Below, piece after piece: positions 24,610 through 31,533 of a stretch of DNA of 64,000 nucleotides. The stretch lies in NCBI GenBank assembly GCA_016185945.1, contig JACPMR010000003.1, positions 1 through 64,000 on the forward strand, read 5' to 3'. Source of the stretch: Candidatus Woesearchaeota archaeon (GTDB lineage Archaea > Nanobdellota > Nanobdellia > Woesearchaeales > GW2011-AR4). Each line of letters begins with the position of its first letter. Position 1 is the first letter of the stretch. A program made the translations under genes and the position numbers. The notes under the pieces were generated by a model. The model was given only the letters and a program-made list of their open reading frames with translations. It had not been told where the DNA came from and made no database searches.

Positions 24610-25476
24610 TTAATCGATTGGCCTAACTACTGGTTCTGTATCACCACAATACTCATAACTTTGTTGCTCAGATTTTTCATCCAGTGCTTCTTTGCTTGAA
24701 GCTCTTCCGGAATTATTGTATGTTAAACAATTGCAATAAGACCATCCTTGGTGAAAGTTAAATGAATATTGAGTGATTGTATACTCTAGAGATTCTGGAT
24801 TGTTATCTCGTGAATGAATGCAGTTTTGTTTACATTCTTTTTCACCTTTTCTTATAGCATCTGCGCATTTATCTAGTTTTCTATCAGTTGGACACATCTG
24901 ATTATAGTTAAAGCCCCATGAATCACTACCGGGCCTTCTAACATATTTGCAATAACTGTTATCTTGAGTTTTCTCTATGATTTTTAGAAAACATAAATCT
25001 CTCCATTCTACAGCATTTTGCCTAATCATCGGATCGCTAATTAATGGTAGTGGCAGAGGCATATTAAAACAGTATGTTGGGTCCCCTGTTTCCTTTGCTT
25101 TATCCATAGCATCAAAATCTTCTACTACATTTGGCAAGAGAATAGGATAAACAAATATTGAAACTGCTAGAATTAGAACTAAAAAAACAAATAGCGCATT
25201 TTTTATTTTCATTATTTTACTTGATGAATTAAGCCATCTGTAAACAAATGGAGAGACAAACCATGCCAACGCTCCCCCCAAAATCAGCGAAAGAATTGCG
25301 GAAGGAACTATGAGGAAAAAATTAGACATAAGTAAGTTATAGCCTATGGTAAAGTCAAAAACTAATGAATCCTCAAATCCAATAACTTGATGTGGAATTG
25401 GCATTACGAGAAATATTATAATTGAGTAAAGAATTCTCTTTTCAATTTTAAGTTTATTGTGACTATTTTTACTCAT
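24610..25476 (-). CDS. Hypothetical membrane protein with Cys-rich external domain
   Basis: This 288-aa protein has three N-terminal membrane segments (to about residue 125) and a soluble C-terminal part of about 160 residues with ten Cys (CKYVRRPG, CADAIRKGEKECKQNC, YCNC). Such spacing suggests a disulfide-rich exported domain. I start at ATG 25476 (MSKNSHNKLKIEKR), because TTTATAAAC lies 27 bp upstream; the frame extends 13 codons further. No homologue is recognised. It pairs with the 23800 gene in the islet. Confidence 0.7.
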   Translation of the reverse strand: MSKNSHNKLKIEKRILYSIIIFLVMPIPHQVIGFEDSLVFDFTIGYNLLMSNFFLIVPSAILSLILGGALAWFVSPFVYRWLNSSSKIMKIKNALFVFLVLILAVSIFVYPILLPNVVEDFDAMDKAKETGDPTYCFNMPLPLPLISDPMIRQNAVEWRDLCFLKIIEKTQDNSYCKYVRRPGSDSWGFNYNQMCPTDRKLDKCADAIRKGEKECKQNCIHSRDNNPESLEYTITQYSFNFHQGWSYCNCLTYNNSGRASSKEALDEKSEQQSYEYCGDTEPVVRPID

Positions 25477-25499
25477 TATTGGTTTTAAACTATTATTGT

Positions 25500-25508
25500 T
25501 TATAAATT
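25500..25508 (-). promoter_or_regulatory. TATA box for the islet genes
   Basis: A minus-strand TTTATAAAC is centred about 27 bp from ATG 25476. Confidence 0.5.
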
Positions 25509-25567
25509 CTCTCAAAATATCAATTCGAACAATCTATTAGTACATAGAGCGAAGCGATAAATAAAAA

Positions 25568-25602
25568 GGGCGGACAAATTTCGCATAACAAAAGTTATGC
25601 GA
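25568..25602. repeat. Right flank of the islet: inverted repeat and hairpin
   Basis: GGGCGGACAAATTT (25568-25581) is the inverse of 23661-23674. TCGCATAAC/GTTATGCGA (25581-25602) is a perfect 9-bp hairpin that shares TTCGCATAAC with the left flank. Confidence 0.65.
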
Positions 25603-25649
25603 TATTTTGATTTAATTTCATACGCAAAAAATCAATCCAATCACCACAA

Positions 25650-25660
25650 CCTTTTTAAAT
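25650..25660 (+). promoter_or_regulatory. TATA box for the 5S rRNA gene
   Basis: CCTTTTTAAAT is centred about 26 bp before the predicted 5S 5' end at 25682. CACAACCTTTTTAAA also precedes the epimerase gene at 61297. Confidence 0.55.
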
Positions 25661-25719
25661 CCTCCAAACCTCCCTTTTGCCTTGGACGGCCATAGGGGCT
25701 TGGTTCACCCGATCCCATT

Positions 25720-25750
25720 GAGTTTTGGTAAATTACCAAATTCGGGGAAC
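25720..25750 (+). other. Insert 1 in 5S rRNA (candidate BHB intron or expansion hairpin)
   Basis: Its core is a perfect 7-bp hairpin, TTTGGTA/TACCAAA. In addition, 5S bases TCCC (25713-25716) can pair with GGGA (25745-25748) inside the insert, giving a 4-bp helix between two bulges that contain the two insert boundaries. The outer helix would be normal 5S helix III. This is the bulge-helix-bulge topology cut by the archaeal splicing endonuclease, in relaxed form because the bulges exceed 3 nt. Confidence 0.6.
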
Positions 25751-25761
25751 CCGAACTCGGA

Positions 25762-25790
25762 TTGGCTTAAGTTTGCTTAAGCCACGAGAG
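25762..25790 (+). other. Insert 2 in 5S rRNA (candidate BHB intron or expansion hairpin)
   Basis: Its core is a perfect 7-bp hairpin, GGCTTAA/TTAAGCC (25764-25770 and 25777-25783). 5S bases CTCG (25756-25759) can pair with CGAG (25785-25788) of the insert, again a 4-bp exon-insert helix flanked by bulges at both boundaries. The outer helix is weaker than for insert 1. Confidence 0.55.
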
Positions 25791-25899
25791 AGTTAAGCAA
25801 GCCTCCGTTTCTGTCTGTACTGCACTCCGTGCGGGAAAACAGAAAAGCTGTCCACCCTTTTCTTTAAATTTTTATAACGCACTAATAAAAAATATTTCA

Positions 25900-26060
25900 A
25901 AAAACGTCGCTTCCCAGCATCTTGCAGGCATTAATGGGAACCCGGCTCAGGAATGTATCGCTGGTAGTCCCAATAAATTGGCGCGGAGGGGGGCACAAGC
26001 AAAGTGAATTGCTATAGCAGAATGCCGACGCGCAGTAACATGCGCCGCAGGCGGTTCGAA
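25900..26060 (+). ncRNA. Candidate structured RNA, unclassified, downstream of 5S
   Basis: This gene-free stretch is conspicuously GC-rich for the window. GGGA..CCGGC (25936-25946) pairs with GCTGG..TCCC (25960-25971). GCGCG..GGCA (25981-25995) pairs with TGCC..CGCGC (26023-26033). GGCGC (25980-25984) can instead pair with GCGCC (26042-26046). A TTTTTATAA box at about 25869-25877 would start transcription near 25900, which favours the plus strand. I tested it against tRNA, SRP RNA and RNase P RNA motifs and could not place it. It may be a known RNA too diverged to recognise by eye. Confidence 0.45.
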
Positions 26061-26120
26061 GAAATAAACTAAGAATATTAATATCTTTATTTTCAATATT
26101 AAAATTAACTCAATAAATGC

Positions 26121-26924
26121 TTAAATTTTGAAGTTTTCAATATTTTTCCTAGAATGAATGTGCATCTCTTTCTCAGAGCTCAAATGCCCGTTTAAAAGCC
26201 CTTTCTCAGACAAAAGAGGAAAAACGTCAAATTCCAAGCTGGAGCCGGAATACTCAAATATTTGAGGCTCTGTAACAAAGATGGGAGAAAAAACAAGGTA
26301 AATATCAGATTTCTTTGGCTTTTGGGTAAAGGTAAGCACTTTATTGCCTTCCACCTTTACAGTGCCTTTCTCGCTCGGCTTTGAGCTTGTAGTAAGCATT
26401 ATTGTGGCTATAGCATTCTGCTTGATATGATCGTTCCATATCTCTTCTATGTTAATTTTATTAAAGACAACATCGCCATAAACAACTAAAAAGTTTGTCT
26501 TTATTTTGCCTTTCAGCAACCTCAGGGAGTCTGCTGTGCCGTTTGATGATTTTTCCTCTACATAATTTATTTTAACACCATAGTCAATTCCGTCCTTCAG
26601 CAGCTCAAACAATCTTGTCAACAAGCCATGCCTTGCAGCAATAAAGATAGTTCTGAAATTGTTTTCCCTTAATTTTTTTATTGCCAATTCTATAACTGTG
26701 CTGTTTTTTATTTTAGCAGTAGGGCGAAATTCATCCTTGGAAATTCTAAGACGCTCTTCAGAACCACCAAGCAGAATCACAGCAGTTTTGTTCTCCCCCA
26801 AGGCATTCTTCACAAGGTGCTCTATTGCCTGAGACCTGTTCCTTATGTAAATATTGTCCATAATTGAATCTATATCCTTCAAAGTCTTTTCGTTGATTGT
26901 TATGGAAATCTTTGTTTTGGACAT
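26121..26924 (-). CDS. Ribbon-helix-helix domain fused to a sugar nucleotidyltransferase-like domain
   Basis: Residues 1 to about 45 of this 267-aa protein look like a CopG/NikR-type ribbon-helix-helix DNA-binding domain (KTKISITINEKTLKDIDSIM, RNRSQAIEHLVKNAL). The rest is an NTP_transferase fold (TAVILLGGSEERLR, VEEKSSNGTADSLRLL, FLVVYGDVVFN). The usual GGxGTRLxPLT pyrophosphorylase signature is degenerate (GGSEERLR), so binding rather than catalysis is possible. It lies at the border of the polysaccharide locus, so a sugar-nucleotide-responsive regulator is an attractive inference. I start at ATG 26924; a TTG three codons upstream is possible. Confidence 0.8.
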   Translation of the reverse strand: MSKTKISITINEKTLKDIDSIMDNIYIRNRSQAIEHLVKNALGENKTAVILLGGSEERLRISKDEFRPTAKIKNSTVIELAIKKLRENNFRTIFIAARHGLLTRLFELLKDGIDYGVKINYVEEKSSNGTADSLRLLKGKIKTNFLVVYGDVVFNKINIEEIWNDHIKQNAIATIMLTTSSKPSEKGTVKVEGNKVLTFTQKPKKSDIYLVFSPIFVTEPQIFEYSGSSLEFDVFPLLSEKGLLNGHLSSEKEMHIHSRKNIENFKI

Positions 26925-26960
26925 TTTTATCAAAATGTATTTTTATGAAGTGGTTTTATA

Positions 26961-27036
26961 ATTCAATCCGTGCTTCGCACAAATTTTACAGCTCGGCAAA
27001 ACTTTCCCTTCCAATCAGTTTTGCCTCGCCAATCTA
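26961..27036. repeat. Hairpin repeat, family B, copy 2
   Basis: It starts TTCAATCCG, then GTGC/GCAC, then a core nearly identical to 20426-20478 with stem GGCAAAACT/AGTTTTGCC. Confidence 0.75.
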
Positions 27037-27045
27037 TTCAATAAA

Positions 27046-27110
27046 ACATTAAAAGCGGATTACTTTTATCACTTGTAGATTTCAAAGTCGCTCTTTGTTT
27101 ATTGATTGAA
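27046..27110 (-). repeat. Dispersed structured element, family A, copy 4 (partial)
   Basis: AAAAGCGGATTACTTTTATC followed by AAAGTCGCTCT and GATTGA matches the end of copy 1 and the reverse complement of copy 3. It directly abuts the family B copy. Confidence 0.6.
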
Positions 27111-27172
27111 TTATTTTTGTTGTTGATTGGCAACCTATTTAATAGTAGTATAAAGTAGGATAATGGTAAGAT

Positions 27173-27182
27173 ATTTAAATAA
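27173..27182 (+). promoter_or_regulatory. TATA box for UDP-glucose dehydrogenase operon
   Basis: TATTTAAATA is centred about 26 bp upstream of ATG 27203. Confidence 0.55.
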
Positions 27183-27202
27183 CTTTCCTTTCTAAAGCTG
27201 CT

Positions 27203-28504
27203 ATGAAAATAGCAGTTGTAGGAAGCGGCTATGTCGGCTTGGTTACAGGAGCCTGCTTTGCAGAGCTTGGCAATGACGTAATTTGCGTCGATATAGACGA
27301 AGACAAGATAAGCAAGTTAAACAATAATACAATCCCGATATATGAGCCTGGGCTCGAAGAATCAGTGGTAAGAAACAAGGAAAAAGGCAGGCTCAAATTC
27401 ACCACAGAGCTGAAAAAAGCAATAAAAGAATCTGAAATAATTTTCATCTGTGTGGGCACTCCTCCAAAGCCAAACGGCGAGGCTGATTTGAGCTATGTGG
27501 AGAATGTAGCAAGGACAATTGCAGAAGTAATGGATTCTTACAAGGTAATAGTTGAGAAAAGCACAGTGCCGGTTGAAACAGGAGAAAAGGTTGCAAAAAG
27601 CATAAGAGCATATAACATCCACAAAGCAGATTTTGATGTCGTGAGCAATCCTGAATTCTTGAGAGAAGGAAGCGCTGTGAGCGACTTCATGAACCCTGAC
27701 AGAATTGTCATAGGAACTGAAAGCGAAAAGGCAAGACAAATAATGGAAAAACTATACAAGCCGTTAAAAGCGCCAATCATCTTCACAGACATAAAAAGCG
27801 CGGAGATAATAAAGCACGCTTCAAATTCATTCCTCGCAACCAAAATTTCCTTCATAAATGCAACTGCAAATATTTGTGAGTCAGCAGGAGCTGATGTTGA
27901 AAAGGTAGCAGATGGAATTGGCATGGACAAGAGGATAGGCAGGGCTTTCCTGAATGCGGGGATTGGCTATGGAGGAAGTTGCTTTCCAAAAGATGTTGAT
28001 GCTTTTGTAAAAATAGCAGAAAAACTTGGCTACGATTTCAAATTACTTAAAAGCGTAAAAGAAATTAACGACGAGCAAAGAAAGAATTTTGTCAAAAAAA
28101 TTGAAAAGTCGCTATGGATTGTAAAAAATAAGACAATAGGTGTTCTAGGCTTGGCATTCAAGCCAAACACAGATGACATGAGGCTTGCACCTTCAACATA
28201 CATCATAGCAGAATTACAGAAAGAAGGAGCGAAGATAAAAGCCTATGACCCAAAGGCAATGGATAAGGCAAAAGAAATCATGGAAGATGTAACTTACTGC
28301 AGCAACCCATACGAAGCGGCAAAGGATGCAGATGCTTTGGTAATAGTTACAGAATGGGAAGAGTTCAAGGAGCTGGATTTGAAAAGAATAAAGTCATTGA
28401 TGAAACACCCATTGATAATTGACGGAAGAAACATATACAATCCAGAGGGCATAAAAAAGGAAGGATTTGCATATATAAGCATAGGAAGAAAGGATGTGAT
28501 GTAA
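27203..28504 (+). CDS. ugd: UDP-glucose 6-dehydrogenase
   Basis: This 433-aa enzyme oxidises UDP-glucose to UDP-glucuronate with two NAD+. It has the Rossmann start MKIAVVGSGYVGLVTGACFAE, the conserved STVPVETGEK, the catalytic Cys motif GYGGSCFPKD near 260, and the C-terminal domain (GLAFKPNTDDMRLAPS). It begins an operon with a nucleotidyltransferase and UDP-glucuronate decarboxylase (next gene after 0 nt, then a 4-nt overlap), giving a route from glucose-1-phosphate to UDP-glucuronate and UDP-xylose. A TATA box predicts a leaderless start. Confidence 0.94.
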   Translation: MKIAVVGSGYVGLVTGACFAELGNDVICVDIDEDKISKLNNNTIPIYEPGLEESVVRNKEKGRLKFTTELKKAIKESEIIFICVGTPPKPNGEADLSYVENVARTIAEVMDSYKVIVEKSTVPVETGEKVAKSIRAYNIHKADFDVVSNPEFLREGSAVSDFMNPDRIVIGTESEKARQIMEKLYKPLKAPIIFTDIKSAEIIKHASNSFLATKISFINATANICESAGADVEKVADGIGMDKRIGRAFLNAGIGYGGSCFPKDVDAFVKIAEKLGYDFKLLKSVKEINDEQRKNFVKKIEKSLWIVKNKTIGVLGLAFKPNTDDMRLAPSTYIIAELQKEGAKIKAYDPKAMDKAKEIMEDVTYCSNPYEAAKDADALVIVTEWEEFKELDLKRIKSLMKHPLIIDGRNIYNPEGIKKEGFAYISIGRKDVM

Positions 28505-29236
28505 ATGGACGCGATTGTGCTTGCTGCGGGATATGCAACAAGGCTTTACCCGCTGACAGAAAGAACACCCAAGCCGTTGCTTAATGTTGCAGGCAAGCCA
28601 CTTATTGAGCATATTATAAGAAAGGTAGAACAAATTCCAGAAATAGAGAAAATCTACATTATAACAAATGACAAATTCCACCAAAATTTCAAAAAATGGC
28701 TGGAGAATTTTGAAACAAACAAACCCATTGAAATAATAAATGACGGCACAAAAAGCAATGAAGACAGATTAGGGGCATTGGGAGATATACACTTAATAAT
28801 AAATTCAAAAAACATAGACAACGACATTTTGGTTGTTGCAGGCGACAACCTGTTTGAATTGTCTCTTCTGGAGGTTGCAAATTTCTTCAAAAAAAGAAAA
28901 TCAAACACCATTGTGTTGCATGATGTAAAGGATTTTGAACTTGCAAAGCATTACGGCATCGTGGAAGTGAAAGACTACATCATAGTTAATTTTGAGGAAA
29001 AGCCTGTCTCGCCAAAATCAACTTTGGCTTCAACAGGAATTTACTTGTTTCCAAAAAAAACTATGGAATTAATAAAAAAATACATTGCGCAAGGTAACAA
29101 TCCAGACAGGACAGGAAGCTTTATAGAATGGCTGCACAAAAGAGACAAGGTTTTTGCATACATCACGGACAAGAAGTGGTATGACATAGGAAGTGTAGAG
29201 CAATTGGAAAAAGCGAACAAATACTATAAAAAATGA
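28505..29236 (+). CDS. Sugar-1-phosphate nucleotidyltransferase
   Basis: This 243-aa NTP_transferase has the intact signature IVLAAGYATRLYPLTERTPKPLL, VAGDNLFE for metal and nucleotide, and FEEKPVSPKSTLASTGIY. It joins a sugar-1-phosphate and an NTP. In this operon UDP-glucose formation for the dehydrogenase is the simplest role, but dTDP or other bases cannot be excluded. No C-terminal left-handed helix domain is present. Confidence 0.88.
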   Translation: MDAIVLAAGYATRLYPLTERTPKPLLNVAGKPLIEHIIRKVEQIPEIEKIYIITNDKFHQNFKKWLENFETNKPIEIINDGTKSNEDRLGALGDIHLIINSKNIDNDILVVAGDNLFELSLLEVANFFKKRKSNTIVLHDVKDFELAKHYGIVEVKDYIIVNFEEKPVSPKSTLASTGIYLFPKKTMELIKKYIAQGNNPDRTGSFIEWLHKRDKVFAYITDKKWYDIGSVEQLEKANKYYKK

Positions 29237-31188
29237 AGACAGCATTGATTACAGGAGGAGCAGGCTTTATAGGAAGACATTTGTGCGAGTTTATTCTTGG
29301 CAAAGGCTTCAGAGTAATTGCAATGGACAATCTTGCTACGGGAGAGATTAAGAACATTGAGCATTTAAGAAGCAACCCTAATTTCAAGTACATACATCAT
29401 GACGTAAGCAAGCATATTGTTGTTAATGACGAACTAGATTTTGTGCTTCACTTTGCAAGCCCTGCAAGCCCTGTCGACTATCAAAAAATTCCAATACAAA
29501 CATTGAAGGCAGGCAGCTTAGGCACTCACAACACGCTTGGCTTGGCGCTGGCAAAAAAGGCAAAGTACATGCTGGCTTCAACCTCAGAGGTTTATGGAGA
29601 TCCTTTGGTAAATCCTCAGCCGGAATCTTATTGGGGCAATGTAAATCCTGTGGGGGTGAGGGGATGTTTTTCCGAAGATACAGAGGTACTGACTATTAAC
29701 GGCTGGAAAAATTTTAAGGATATTTCTAAAGAGGATTATGTTGCAACACTTAATCCTGATAATTTTAATCTTCAATATCATAAACCATTGGAGGTAATAA
29801 AAGAAAAATACAATGATAAAATGTATTTATTCGAGAATTTTAAGATTGATTTGCTGGTCACACCGAATCACAAGATGTATGTTCAAAAAAATCATAAAAA
29901 AAATTTCCAGCTAATAGAAGCTCGGGAAAATATAAATTGGGAAGGGTCCGAAGCTAAAACAGATTGTATTTGGGATGGTAAAGAAATTAAAAAATTCTAT
30001 TTACCAAAAATTAATAATAATCGTGTAAAGAATATAGAAAGTATTGATATGGAAACATGGCTTGAATTCTTTGGGTACTATATATCTGAAGGTTGCGTCC
30101 ATATTCGAAATAGAAAACAAATCATAAAAGGGAGGGAATATACAAGTGATAATTATAACATACTAATCGCCCAGGATAAAAAAAATAAAAAGAATTACGA
30201 TAAAATACGTGCCTGTTTAGAAAAACTCCCATTTAATTTTTTTACTTCAGATGACCATCAATTCAGAATAGTTCATATGCAGTTAGGCAAATACCTAATT
30301 CAATTCGGAAAGGCTTCCAATAAATATATTCCGGATGAGTTAAAGCAGCTTTCAAAAAGACAACTCTTGATATTGTTTAATGCATTAATGCTAGGAGATG
30401 GAAATAAAAAAATGACAAAATATTACACCAAATCAAAAAGATTAGCCGATGATATACAAGAGATTGCTTTAAAGATAGGGCTAACCGGAAAGATAAGTAA
30501 ACCAAAAAGTAGAGCAGTATACTATGTGAACATAAGGTATAAAGGACGAAGTCCGACCAGAAAAGATAACCTAACTCCATTACATCCTAAACCAAAAATT
30601 GTTGATTATTCTGGCAACGTTTATTGCGTAAATGTTAAGAATCATATAATATATGTAAGACGAAATGGTAAACCTGTTTGGTGTGGTAATTGCTACGACG
30701 AAGCCAAGAGATTTGCAGAGGCACTGACAATGGCTTACCACAGGATACACAAGATTGATACAAAAATAGTGAGGATTTTCAACACTTACGGACCCAGAAT
30801 GAGAAAAAATGACGGCAGGGCTGTGCCAAATTTCATAAATCAGGCATTGAAAAACGAGCCAATAACAGTTTATGGAGACGGAAAGCAGACAAGAAGCTTT
30901 TGCTATGTAAGTGATTTAATTAAAGGGGTTTACAAGCTTATGATGTCAAGCATAAATGAGCCAGTCAATCTAGGCAATCCAGAAGAGCATACAATACTTG
31001 AGTTTGCAGAATTGATAAAAGAACTGACAAAAAGCAAAAGCAAGATTGTTTTCAAGCAATTGCCTTTGGATGATCCCCATGTAAGGTGCCCTGACATAAA
31101 AAAAGCAAAAAAGGAATTGAAGTGGGAGCCAAAAGTATCTTTAAGAGAAGGGCTTATGAAAACGATTGAATGGTTTAAAGAGAATTAA
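29233..31188 (+). CDS. UDP-glucuronate decarboxylase (UDP-xylose synthase) containing an intein
   Basis: The 651-aa precursor would splice to a 309-aa SDR enzyme that decarboxylates UDP-glucuronate to UDP-xylose. N-extein (1-144) has GGAGFIGRHLCEF, HFASPASPVDYQ, and STSEVYGDPLVNPQPESYWG. C-extein (487-651) has CYDEAKRFAEALTMAYHR, RIFNTYGPRM, and YGDGKQTRSFCYVSDL, all diagnostic of this family. The intein splits the protein just before the Cys next to the catalytic Tyr of YxxxK. The substrate is made by the dehydrogenase two genes upstream, and the start overlaps the preceding stop by 4 nt. Without splicing the enzyme should be inactive. Confidence 0.92.
   Translation: MKTALITGGAGFIGRHLCEFILGKGFRVIAMDNLATGEIKNIEHLRSNPNFKYIHHDVSKHIVVNDELDFVLHFASPASPVDYQKIPIQTLKAGSLGTHNTLGLALAKKAKYMLASTSEVYGDPLVNPQPESYWGNVNPVGVRGCFSEDTEVLTINGWKNFKDISKEDYVATLNPDNFNLQYHKPLEVIKEKYNDKMYLFENFKIDLLVTPNHKMYVQKNHKKNFQLIEARENINWEGSEAKTDCIWDGKEIKKFYLPKINNNRVKNIESIDMETWLEFFGYYISEGCVHIRNRKQIIKGREYTSDNYNILIAQDKKNKKNYDKIRACLEKLPFNFFTSDDHQFRIVHMQLGKYLIQFGKASNKYIPDELKQLSKRQLLILFNALMLGDGNKKMTKYYTKSKRLADDIQEIALKIGLTGKISKPKSRAVYYVNIRYKGRSPTRKDNLTPLHPKPKIVDYSGNVYCVNVKNHIIYVRRNGKPVWCGNCYDEAKRFAEALTMAYHRIHKIDTKIVRIFNTYGPRMRKNDGRAVPNFINQALKNEPITVYGDGKQTRSFCYVSDLIKGVYKLMMSSINEPVNLGNPEEHTILEFAELIKELTKSKSKIVFKQLPLDDPHVRCPDIKKAKKELKWEPKVSLREGLMKTIEWFKEN
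29665..30690 (+). mobile_element. Intein with LAGLIDADG homing endonuclease (342 aa)
   Basis: Block A is CFSEDTEVLTINGW with Cys1. Block B is LLVTPNHKMYV with the TxxH residues. Endonuclease motifs are FFGYYISEGCV and FNALMLGDGNK. The C-terminal blocks are VYCVNVKNHIIYVRRNGKPV and WCGN, followed by the +1 Cys. The penultimate residue is Gly instead of the usual His, seen in a minority of inteins. Codon positions place Cys1 at 29665 and the last Asn at 30688-30690. Both endonuclease motifs retain an acidic residue, so homing activity is possible. Confidence 0.93.
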
Positions 31189-31254
31189 AAATAAATTAAC
31201 CGATACAATATAAACATTAAAAATAAAAAATCAAAACAATACAAAAATAATTTT

Positions 31255-31454
31255 AATCAACAATCACGAGAGCTTCCTTTAAATAAAGACTATATTATAA
31301 AAATTAATCAATCCCGAGAGCGACTTTTATAAGTAATCACGAAAAAAGTAAACCGCTTTTACAGTAGCACTTTCAGTTCTAGTGATAAAGTGCAAACAGA
31401 ATTGACTGTGGCTCCCTCCTCACAAATGCAGTTACAGGGAAGCCCCGTGATTGA
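31255..31454 (+). repeat. Dispersed structured element, family A, copy 3 plus an adjoining fragment
   Basis: The 345-bp gap before 31534 holds no gene. The element runs from TCAATC (31308) to TGATTGA (31448-31454), with stem GCACTTT (31367-31373)/AAAGTGC (31387-31393) and a second stem GGCTCCCT/AGGGAAGCC. A fragment with CACGAGAGCTTCCTTT (31265-31280) matches copy 5. Confidence 0.65.
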
Positions 31455-31533
31455 AATAAAAAGATCTTATCATTGTTTTTTAAGAAGCCAGATTTTTGAA
31501 TTAGTTAATTTATATTAAAGTTGTATTACTTGT

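Larger units (their letters stand above)
25682..25856 (+). rRNA. rrf: 5S rRNA gene interrupted by two ~30-nt inserts
   Basis: The sequence follows the archaeal 5S consensus: GGACGGCCATA, CTTGGTTCACCCGATCCCATT, CCGAACTCGGA, AGTTAAGCAAGCC, TGTACTGCACTCCGTGCGGGAAAAC (in part). Helix I pairs GGACGGC (25684-25690) with GCTGTCC (25847-25853). The gene spans about 175 nt instead of about 115-120. Two inserts break the helix III/loop C region: 25720-25750 (31 nt, after CCCATT) and 25762-25790 (29 nt, after CTCGGA). Deleting them restores a normal 5S of about 115 nt. A TATA box sits 26 bp upstream and a T-rich run follows the 3' end. The gene stands alone, not beside 16S/23S, which is common in DPANN archaea. 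Confidence 0.85.

Noticed and set aside
26041-26060. GGTTCGAA T-loop-like sequence, possible tRNA
   Set aside because: No T-arm pairing after the loop, no acceptor stem and no anticodon arm can be built around it. Treated as part of the unclassified structured region.
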